Source: a methanotrophic endosymbiont of Bathymodiolus puteoserpentis (Logatchev) (GTDB lineage Bacteria; Pseudomonadota; Gammaproteobacteria; Methylococcales; Methylomonadaceae). Taken from it: 64,000 bases of DNA. The stretch's first letter is position 1. The number at the start of each line of letters is the position of its first letter. The position numbers and the translations under genes are program-made. Below are positions 1 through 7,188 of the stretch, piece by piece. The notes under the pieces were generated by a model that saw only the letters and a program-made list of their open reading frames with translations, searched no databases and was not told the origin of the DNA. The DNA is taken from contig NZ_FQTQ01000197.1 in NCBI RefSeq assembly GCF_900128525.1, forward strand, positions 1 to 64,000. The letters run 5' to 3'.

Positions 1-2
1 TT

Positions 3-328
3 AATGACATAATACTGGGCTATAGAAATTGACTAGTATCGCTTATTTTTCAGATTATTTATATGCGGTTGCCCTGCACAAAACTACTTTTTTACCCATT
101 TTAACTGAATACTATGATAAGCAAGGTGAAAAATATAAAACCTATACGGCTTTAGCTGTCGAAACCATTGATGGCTACCCAACGATTACCAAGTCAGAAG
201 CTAAAAACCTGAAAACAGGTGGTAATACCGTCATGGAATATAGCAAAGTTAAATATAATGTGGGTTTACCGGATAATATTTTTAGTGAGCGTTTCTTAAG
301 AAAAGCACCTAGAAAATATTTACGTTAG
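3..328 (+). pseudogene. LolA-like outer-membrane lipoprotein-sorting family protein, C-terminal part, reading frame broken
   Basis: The frame from 29 to 328 encodes about 99 residues that look like the C-terminal third of the 'outer membrane lipoprotein-sorting protein' (LolA-like fold) family. Family-like features are an LPILTEYYDKQG stretch, a DGYPTITKS stretch and the ending VKYNVGLPDNIFSERFLR. An in-frame stop lies at 23-25 and no ATG precedes the homologous part. Only frame 3 is open back to the window edge, and it stops at 30-32. The gene therefore looks frameshifted near base 25-32, or else only a TTG-started remnant is expressed. Such proteins are often encoded beside a beta-barrel partner and an RND exporter, and the next gene is a barrel protein. 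A sequencing error is an alternative. Confidence 0.5.
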
Positions 329-334
329 CTATCC

Positions 335-395
335 CTGTGGGAGGGGCTTTTAGCCGCGACTTTTTACAAATCACGGCTAAAAGCCCCTCCCACAG
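335..395. repeat. REP-like palindrome, family A (copy 1)
   Basis: The 25-base arms at 335-359 and 371-395 are inverted copies with a single mismatch, separated by 11 bases. The arm begins TGTGGGAGGGGCTTTTAGCC. A related, more diverged palindrome lies at 42943-42990. It sits between the LolA-like remnant and the barrel gene, so the transcript can fold a very stable hairpin. Confidence 0.8.
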
Positions 396-453
396 ATATT
401 CCTCATTTAACAGTCATATCGAAAACCAGCATTTTCACATAAAACATAACATC

Positions 454-1956
454 ATGCGCCCATCTTCTTTATCACTAGTCATTGCTGTTATTTCAAGTCA
501 AGGAATAGTTCAAGCTGCTCCCCCTTTACCTGCCGGACTTACTCCTGCAACACGCACACCCGCACTACCGCCTGGACTAAACCCTGCTCCCAGTTTACCT
601 ACTGGACTTACCAGCCCAAAATCAAGTGTCCCCGCCCTTCCTTCTGGCTTAAGCACACCGCCGTTGCTACCGGCGGGAATAGAACAAGCAGAAAATACCG
701 AGCAAAACCCAAAACCGTTTAACCTGTTTGATCAAGATGAGCCCTTTATTAATGTTAGTGGATTCTTGGATGCACGAGGGGGTATTCGTACTCAGAATGA
801 CCCTTATGAAGACCAAATGTCTTTAGGGGAAATTCGTTTACATCTTGACCTGCAAAAAGACATTGGACCTTTTTCATTAAAACTGGTAAATGATTTTCTT
901 TATGATGCACAAGTGGATACTTATGATATTAATTTGAATACAGGTAAAGGCTGGATTGATTTAAGAGAAGCCAGTATTGCTTTTAGCCCTTTATCATTTA
1001 TGGATATCAAAGTCGGGCGACAAATATTAACTTGGGGCACAGGTGACTTAATCTTTATTAATGACTTATTCCCTAAAGATTGGCAGGCTTTTTTTATTGG
1101 TCGAGACTTAGAATATTTAAAAGCCCCTTCTGACTCACTAAAGACTTCTTTTTTTACTGACTACGGTAATTTAGATTTTATTTATACCCCTTGGTTTGAT
1201 GCCGACCGAGGTATTACTGGCGAGAAACTCTCTTACTACAACCCAATGACTGGCTCATTAGCGGGCCAAAATGCCATAATCAATCCGGAAAGACCATCTG
1301 CTGGTGAATTTGCCTTACGCTTGTATAAAAATATCGGTGTCAATGAATTAGCTTTATATGGTTATTACGGCTTTTGGAAAAGTCCTATGGGCTTTAAACC
1401 ACCCATAACCGCAACCGATACAGGCCGAGCCTATTACCCAAAAATGCGCTCATTAGGCGCTAGTTTACGCCGCCCGTTCTGGCAAGGTATCGCCAATATC
1501 GAAGTGGGATATTATGATTCTTATGAAAAAAATAGCAGTAGCAACCCTTTCGTACCGAATAGTGAAGCAAGGTTCTTAATAGGCTATGAACAAGAAATTG
1601 TAAAAAACTTCTCTATCGGTGTCCAGTACTACATCGAGTGGATGCAAGATTATAATCACTACGTAGCAAGCCAAGCACAAATAGGTGTAAAAGCCACACG
1701 TGATGAAGTAAGACACCTATTAACTAACCGGCTAACCTTAATGACCCACCAGCAAAATGTAACCTGGTCATTATTTACCTTCTTCTCTCCTTCCGATGTC
1801 GATGCTTATTTTAGACCTGATGTCAGCTATAAAGTAAATGATTTTTGGACAGTGACAGCAGGCGGTAATTTCTTTGTTGGTAAAAAACAAAACACCTTCT
1901 TTGGTCAATTCGAGAATAATAACAATGTTTATGGCTCCGTGCGTTTCAGCTTTTAA
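454..1956 (+). CDS. Outer-membrane beta-barrel protein (DUF1302-like) with LPxGL-repeat N terminus
   Basis: The protein is about 500 residues from the ATG at 454. An upstream in-frame ATG at 337 would translate the REP hairpin and put about 39 unlikely residues before the hydrophobic signal segment, so I reject it. A signal peptide (about residues 1-22, ending near VQAAP) is followed by a Pro-rich stretch of roughly 70 residues with five LP-x-GL/GI motifs. The rest alternates polar and hydrophobic residues and ends in Phe (SVRFSF), as in porin-like barrels. The pairing with a LolA-like gene resembles the DUF1302/LolA-like/RND export clusters of gammaproteobacteria. The substrate is unknown and the DUF1302 name is from memory of the family. 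Confidence 0.7.
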   Translation: MRPSSLSLVIAVISSQGIVQAAPPLPAGLTPATRTPALPPGLNPAPSLPTGLTSPKSSVPALPSGLSTPPLLPAGIEQAENTEQNPKPFNLFDQDEPFINVSGFLDARGGIRTQNDPYEDQMSLGEIRLHLDLQKDIGPFSLKLVNDFLYDAQVDTYDINLNTGKGWIDLREASIAFSPLSFMDIKVGRQILTWGTGDLIFINDLFPKDWQAFFIGRDLEYLKAPSDSLKTSFFTDYGNLDFIYTPWFDADRGITGEKLSYYNPMTGSLAGQNAIINPERPSAGEFALRLYKNIGVNELALYGYYGFWKSPMGFKPPITATDTGRAYYPKMRSLGASLRRPFWQGIANIEVGYYDSYEKNSSSNPFVPNSEARFLIGYEQEIVKNFSIGVQYYIEWMQDYNHYVASQAQIGVKATRDEVRHLLTNRLTLMTHQQNVTWSLFTFFSPSDVDAYFRPDVSYKVNDFWTVTAGGNFFVGKKQNTFFGQFENNNNVYGSVRFSF

Positions 1957-1964
1957 ATAAGCCC

Positions 1965-2243
1965 TAAAGTGGACCCCATTGTAAAAAGTACAAGCTGTTT
2001 TTTTAGATAGTCATCCTGCATGTTGTTAGCAGGAATCTATGTTTAACATGGACTCCCGATAAAAAAACTTCGGGAATGACGATGTTTTTATATATATTTT
2101 CCCATGAATAATGAGAAGTTACCCATGATACACATAAGCCTGTAACTCCTTATCTGATGTAGGTATTGGCTGATTGTATGAGAGTGTTAGGTATTTCTTC
2201 TTATTATTGGGAGAAAATGGTCTTGACAATAGGGTCCACTTTA
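1965..2243. mobile_element. MITE-like element with 18-bp terminal inverted repeats
   Basis: Terminal inverted repeats starting TAAAGTGGACCC lie at 1965-1982 and 2226-2243 and match at 17 of 18 positions. The 279-bp element has no significant ORF. ATAAGC occurs just outside both ends but is not flush with them, so a target duplication is only suggested. The TIR resembles ends of IS3-type elements, which I cannot verify. A second palindromic repeat is nested inside. Confidence 0.6.
2009..2083. repeat. Palindromic repeat nested in the MITE-like element
   Basis: Two short hairpins occur in tandem. One is formed by TCCTGC...GCAGGA around 2014-2034 and the other by TCCCG...CGGGA around 2054-2075. 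Together they read from GTCATCCTGC to CGGGAATGAC, a layout like the widespread 'TCATTCCCG' intergenic repeats of proteobacteria. No coding potential is visible. Confidence 0.5.
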
Positions 2244-2372
2244 TATAAGCAGAAAGCATCATCTTGTTTATGAGATTTTTGAAGCAGAAAAATTAATTAA
2301 ATATATCGAATGTGGGCGTATAATGAGTGAAAATATTTACTTTTATTTATGACAAAAAAAAGGGTTATCATT

Positions 2373-2741
2373 ATGAATAAAACAAGAGTAGACGATATGT
2401 TAATTGAAATGATTTCCCCAAAAATAAAAGAGATAGAAGAAAAGTTTAGTGCGGGAAAAGGACTTAACCAAGAAGATATAAATACGCTTTTGCTCAAATC
2501 TCAATACAACCATATAAATCACCTTGATGATAAACTAAACGAAGTAACATCAAGTGTCCTAGCACTTGAAAATAAATTTGTAAGCTTAGAAAATAAGTTT
2601 GTAAGCTTAGAAAATAAATTTGATTTATTAAATGAAAAAATAGAACATACCATTCAAAAAGCATTAAATAAAAACATGATGCTTTTAGTCAGCGTAATGG
2701 GTTTCTTCCTCATTATTTCCAAGCTTATTGATAAGATGTAA
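2373..2741 (+). CDS. Small coiled-coil protein with C-terminal membrane anchor
   Basis: The protein is about 122 residues from the ATG at 2373; an ATG at 2349 is in frame but has a poorer upstream context. The middle holds a heptad coiled coil with the 7-residue unit LENKFVS repeated almost perfectly, encoded by a 21-bp DNA repeat near 2568-2632. A hydrophobic segment (MMLLVSVMGFFLIISKL) anchors the C terminus, so the coil probably faces the cytoplasm. I do not recognise a named family. The layout (Asp/Glu/Lys-rich helix, coiled coil, TM tail) resembles small toxin-antitoxin-adjacent or DUF1640-like proteins, but this is weak. The gene stands alone and is AT-rich compared with its neighbours. 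Confidence 0.55.
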   Translation: MNKTRVDDMLIEMISPKIKEIEEKFSAGKGLNQEDINTLLLKSQYNHINHLDDKLNEVTSSVLALENKFVSLENKFVSLENKFDLLNEKIEHTIQKALNKNMMLLVSVMGFFLIISKLIDKM

Positions 2742-3161
2742 ACTCAACCACTATGTATCAAAAGTCCATAGGTTGTTTTCAGAAAGGCTAAAAGGTAACT
2801 ACTCACAGATCTTTATGAAAATATCGTCATTATAGCGGTCAAGCCATTTGAAGTTTTTTCAAAAAACACCACTATCAGCATAACCTGCTATATATTAGAA
2901 GTTTTAGTCTTTTTTTATGCAAAAAATTCAAATGATTATTCCCTTCCCCCTTATATAACAAGATCTTCAGAGTCTCCTTTGTAACTTCTCGTTATTAAAG
3001 GTAACTTTTACTTTGATCGTAACTTAGGGCTAGCATTTTTAGAAATCAGAATAATACGCTTTAACGTATCCGCAAGCTTTGCACTCCTACAAGATTACTT
3101 GGCAATCTATTGCCCCATCTTAAGTACGTCGCTCCAATTTACTATAAACTGAACAAACCTC
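2742..3161. other. 420-bp intergenic region without recognised features
   Basis: This gap lies between the coiled-coil gene and cysH. I see no ORF, strong hairpin or RNA gene. It presumably carries the cysH promoter, but no convincing -35/-10 pair stands out. Confidence 0.4.
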
Positions 3162-3872
3162 ATGAATACCATCGAACAGATACAAAGTGAATTACAAAAT
3201 AAAAATCCACGTAAAGTACTCCGACATGCTTTAGAAAATTATGATCAAGTAGCCATTTCATTTAGTGGCGCAGAAGATGTTATCTTAATTGATATAGCCT
3301 TAAAAATTCGTAAGGATATTCAGATATTTTCTTTAGATACAGGCCGTTTACATCCAGAGACTTATCAATTTATCGAAAAAGTCAGAAAGCATTATAAAGT
3401 TGATATTGAATTACTTAGTCCTGATTACACTCAACTAGAAACATTTGTTAAAGAAAAAGGTCTGTTTAGCTTTTATGAGGATGGGCACCAAGAATGCTGT
3501 GCTATCCGTAAAGTACAGCCCTTAAAACGTAAACTCGCGCAAGTTGATGCATGGATTACTGGCCAACGTAAAGATCAAAGTTTAGATACACGACAAAATA
3601 TTCCAGAAATCCAAATTGATCCCGCTTTCTCAACAACAGAACACACTTTAGTAAAATTTAACCCTTTAGTTAATCAAAGCTCCGCACAAGTTTGGGATTA
3701 TATCGAAGCATACCAAGTGCCTTTTAATGCTTTGCACCAACAAGGATTTATCAGCATAGGCTGTGAGCCTTGTACCCGCGCTGTATTACCTAACCAACAC
3801 GAACGTGCAGGACGCTGGTGGTGGGAAGATACCACTAAGAAAGAGTGTGGTTTACATGTAAAAAAAGGATAG
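3162..3872 (+). CDS. cysH: Assimilatory adenylyl-sulfate (APS) reductase, CysH family
   Basis: This 236-residue PAPS/APS reductase reduces activated sulfate to sulfite with thioredoxin or glutaredoxin in cytoplasmic sulfate assimilation. The PP-loop SFSGAED lies at residues 33-39. Cys112-Cys113 (ECCAIRK) and Cys201/Cys204 (GCEPC) form the four-cysteine set that binds a [4Fe-4S] cluster, the mark of the APS-using rather than the PAPS-using enzyme. The catalytic Cys229 sits in the C-terminal ECGLH motif. The length is normal for the family. It stands apart from other sulfate genes in the window; the next gene, 86 bp downstream, is unrelated. Confidence 0.93.
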   Translation: MNTIEQIQSELQNKNPRKVLRHALENYDQVAISFSGAEDVILIDIALKIRKDIQIFSLDTGRLHPETYQFIEKVRKHYKVDIELLSPDYTQLETFVKEKGLFSFYEDGHQECCAIRKVQPLKRKLAQVDAWITGQRKDQSLDTRQNIPEIQIDPAFSTTEHTLVKFNPLVNQSSAQVWDYIEAYQVPFNALHQQGFISIGCEPCTRAVLPNQHERAGRWWWEDTTKKECGLHVKKG

Positions 3873-3958
3873 AGCGAACCTTACCCGCTAATACACTCCA
3901 CACTTAAAAGAGTGGACCGAAGAAGTCCGCCCTATCTACCCACTTAAAAATAAAACAT

Positions 3959-4894
3959 ATGCAAATTCAATGGTACCCAGGTCACATGCACAAAGCAGGC
4001 AAAGAGATAAAGGAATCATTGCCTGATATAGATTTATTAATCGAAGTGCTGGATGCGCGCATTCCCTTTAGTAGCGCTAACCCACTATTAAATGAATTAC
4101 GCGCTGACAAACCCTGCATCAAAATACTTAATAAAGCTGATTTAGCAGACCCCATCAGAACTCAGAAATGGCAGGCATACTTAGAGCGAGAACAAGGGGT
4201 AAAAACTTTAGCAACAACAGCTGTACACTCTGAAAATGTAGCGCAAATTATTGACCTCTGTCGTAAATTAATGCCTCATAAAGCAGAAAATACCAAAGTC
4301 ATACACGCTTTAATTATGGGTATTCCTAATGTTGGCAAATCAACCACAATTAATGCACTAGCCGGTCGTACCATTGCTAAAACCGGTAATGAACCGGCCG
4401 TAACCAAAAGACAACAACGCATTGATTTACATAATGGCATTATTCTATGCGATACACCAGGCATGTTATGGCCAAATTTAGAGAATCCTAATACTGGCTA
4501 TCGCTTAGCAACCACGGGGGCGATTAAAGATACTGCCTTAAAACACGATGATATTGCTTCATTTGCAGGTGAGTTTTTATTGCGCGATTATCCAGAAAGC
4601 TTAAAACAGCGCTACCAAATCGATGAACTTCCTGAAACTGATTATGAGTTACTGTTGTTAATTGGTAAAAAACGCGGTTGCCTACGAGGAGGAGGTCATA
4701 TTGATATCGACAAAGTGGCTAAAATTTTACTGACCGAACTAAGGGAGGGCCTACTGGGCAGGCTGACACTCGAAACACCTGAAATTATGGAGCAAGAGCT
4801 GATTGAACTGGTTGCCTTACAAGAAAAAAGAGCAGCAAAAAAAGCGTTACGAAAAAACAAATGGAAGGCAAATAGAGATGCTAGCCCAATTTAG
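3959..4894 (+). CDS. ylqF: Ribosome biogenesis GTPase YlqF/RbgA family
   Basis: This 311-residue protein is a circularly permuted GTPase. The G4 motif NKAD (58-61) precedes G1 GIPNVGKST (121-129), and G3 DTPG is at 165-168. The N terminus WYPGHMHKA is typical of YlqF/RbgA proteins, which act in late maturation of the large ribosomal subunit. The C-terminal part (about 200-311) is helical and ends in a Lys/Arg-rich tail fit for RNA binding. It converges with the SulP-carbonic anhydrase gene, with only 59 bp between the stops and no obvious terminator. Confidence 0.9.
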   Translation: MQIQWYPGHMHKAGKEIKESLPDIDLLIEVLDARIPFSSANPLLNELRADKPCIKILNKADLADPIRTQKWQAYLEREQGVKTLATTAVHSENVAQIIDLCRKLMPHKAENTKVIHALIMGIPNVGKSTTINALAGRTIAKTGNEPAVTKRQQRIDLHNGIILCDTPGMLWPNLENPNTGYRLATTGAIKDTALKHDDIASFAGEFLLRDYPESLKQRYQIDELPETDYELLLLIGKKRGCLRGGGHIDIDKVAKILLTELREGLLGRLTLETPEIMEQELIELVALQEKRAAKKALRKNKWKANRDASPI

Positions 4895-4953
4895 TGCCAG
4901 CATGGAATGGAAAAGTGCTAACTACCTTGATAAAAACATGAATAATAAAGAAG

Positions 4954-7122
4954 TTAAAACTCGACCTTCCCTGTTTCAATATTGTACATAGCACTGACAA
5001 TATCAATGTCACCGGCAATTTGCATCGCCTGTAATAAAGGGCTTCTTTGTTTAACTTCTTGAACCATAATTTCTACATTACGTTCAGCCACTTTATCCTC
5101 TAAGCAACTACTCTTCAGGCTGTTTTTAGCAAAATCACCTGCTTTTACTGCTTTAACAGCAGGCTGAATTTTATCAAGTAAGCCTGTCAAATTGCCTAAT
5201 TCTATACCTGCGCAAGCACCTTTAATAGCACCGCAATGCGTATGCCCCAAAACAACAACTAACTTAGACCCTGCTACTTTACAAGCATATTCCATGCTGC
5301 CTAAAATATCATCATTAACGACATTTCCTGCAACTCTAACACTAAAAACATCCCCTAAACCTTGATCAAAAATCAGCTCAGCCGAAGTACGCGAGTCAAT
5401 ACAACTTAAAATAATAGCGATAGGAAATTGCCCTTCAACCGTTTCATTAACTTGCGAAAGTAAATTTCGTTTGTTCTTAATACTGTTTACAAAACGGTTA
5501 TTACCTTCTTGCAATATTTTCAATACATCTTTAGGTGTTAATAATTGCTGCGATTCTTGACTAACGGGTAAAACATGCTCAACGGGCTGTAAAAAACCAA
5601 AGCCACGTAGGTTCTGTACAACTAGGTTAATACCTTTACGCTTGGCATCAATTTTAAAATTTTGAATAACCTCATAAACATCGTAATCTATATATTTTAC
5701 ATAGGTTGCGTCAATAACAATATTAGCATTTCGTGGTAGCTCACTGAGTAAATGTAAAATATTGGATTTATTTAAAAATGAAACATTCTCAGACAAAGTG
5801 ATAATTTTTTTATTGTGCCCATGTTGTTCGTGTAAGTGAAAGCCAAGCTTTTTATTTTCTAGCAAAATAAAAAATAAAGCACAGCCCATACCGATACTAA
5901 AACCTGTCAACATATCAGAAAACATGAGTCCAATGATCGTTGCTATAAAAGGGATAAAATGATAAGAGCCGACTTGATACAAGGTTTTAAAGCGTTTTGG
6001 GTTAGCCATTTTATAAGCAACAACAAAAAAAACAGCCGCTAAACTGGACAAAGGAATTTTATTAATTAGCTTAGGAACTAGTAACACCGCAATTAATAAG
6101 AAAATACTTTGCATAAAAGCAGAGGCTTTAGTGCGACTACCTGATTGTACATTGGCGGAACTACGCACAATTAATTGCGTCATTGGTAAACCACCGAGTA
6201 ACCCAGAGCAAATATTACCAATTCCCTGTGCTCTTAATTCTCGATTATTTGAAGTTACTCGCTTATAAGGGTCAAGCTTATTCATCGCTTCAACGCACAA
6301 TAAAGTTTCCAAACTCGCGACAATGGCAATCATAAAAGCAATATGATAAATAACGGGGTTATTAATTTGTGAGAAGTTCGGAAAAGTAAAAACTTGTCCC
6401 AAGTCAGACAGTGTTTCTACAACAGGTATTACAAGTAAATGCTTATCTGTTAAAGCCCATTGAGGATAAAAAGCGATAAACACTTGATTTAACACTACAC
6501 CAACGATAACCGCTACAACTGCCCCATGCAGGCTCTCACTAAACCGGTATTGTTTAATCCATTGTGTTTCCCATAACAATAAAATGAGTAAACAAATTGA
6601 GCTAATGATAATGGCGCTAGGTGCCATAAAATCAAGCATATGCTGTAACTCAGTGAGTGTTGTATATTGGTCACTCTGAAAAAATGAGATATCCCCCTCG
6701 TAATCACGGTCATAGCCTATCGCATGCGGAATTTGCTTAAGAAAAACAATAATACCTATGCCTGATAGCATTCCAGTAATAACAGCAGAAGGAAAGTAAT
6801 AACCAATAACCCCAGTTCCAATCTTACCCATTATAAATTGGATAATCCCGGCCAAAATAACGGCTAATAGGAATGACTCAAAACCTAACTCTGAAATAGC
6901 ACCAAAGACAATCATAGCAAGCCCAGCAGAGGGACCAGTGACGCCTAATGCTGAATCACTTAAGCTAGTGACCACAAGGCCTCCTACAACTCCAGCAATC
7001 AATCCTGCATACAAGGGAGCACCCGAAGCCAAAGCAACACCAAGACATAAAGGTAGGGCTAAAAGAAAAACAACCAAGCTGGCAGGTATGTCAAATCGTA
7101 AATTTGCTTTATAACTTAACAT
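4954..7122 (-). CDS. SulP-family anion transporter fused to a beta-carbonic anhydrase
   Basis: This 722-residue fusion has three parts. Residues 1-425 are a SulP-type membrane domain with about ten or more hydrophobic helices and a VTGPSAGLA motif near 61-69. Residues about 440-515 are STAS-like. Residues about 530-722 are a beta-carbonic anhydrase with predicted zinc ligands Cys574 (SCIDSRT, with Asp576 and Arg578), His627 and Cys630 (GHTHCG). SulP-CA fusions are regarded as bicarbonate transporters that couple uptake to CO2/HCO3- interconversion; transport of this particular protein is inferred. It lies 66 bp downstream of letB on the same strand and may be read through from it. All metal ligands are intact. 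Confidence 0.9.
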   Translation of the reverse strand: MLSYKANLRFDIPASLVVFLLALPLCLGVALASGAPLYAGLIAGVVGGLVVTSLSDSALGVTGPSAGLAMIVFGAISELGFESFLLAVILAGIIQFIMGKIGTGVIGYYFPSAVITGMLSGIGIIVFLKQIPHAIGYDRDYEGDISFFQSDQYTTLTELQHMLDFMAPSAIIISSICLLILLLWETQWIKQYRFSESLHGAVVAVIVGVVLNQVFIAFYPQWALTDKHLLVIPVVETLSDLGQVFTFPNFSQINNPVIYHIAFMIAIVASLETLLCVEAMNKLDPYKRVTSNNRELRAQGIGNICSGLLGGLPMTQLIVRSSANVQSGSRTKASAFMQSIFLLIAVLLVPKLINKIPLSSLAAVFFVVAYKMANPKRFKTLYQVGSYHFIPFIATIIGLMFSDMLTGFSIGMGCALFFILLENKKLGFHLHEQHGHNKKIITLSENVSFLNKSNILHLLSELPRNANIVIDATYVKYIDYDVYEVIQNFKIDAKRKGINLVVQNLRGFGFLQPVEHVLPVSQESQQLLTPKDVLKILQEGNNRFVNSIKNKRNLLSQVNETVEGQFPIAIILSCIDSRTSAELIFDQGLGDVFSVRVAGNVVNDDILGSMEYACKVAGSKLVVVLGHTHCGAIKGACAGIELGNLTGLLDKIQPAVKAVKAGDFAKNSLKSSCLEDKVAERNVEIMVQEVKQRSPLLQAMQIAGDIDIVSAMYNIETGKVEF

Positions 7123-7188
7123 TGGGCCTCTCTTTGTAGAAAAGATTTTTTTAACGCGTCTTTCTTTTTTAGTAATTTCATATCAGGT

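Noticed and set aside
337-453. Upstream ATG that would lengthen the outer-membrane barrel protein by 39 residues
   Set aside because: It would translate the REP hairpin and place a polar stretch before the signal peptide; the ATG at 454 fits better.
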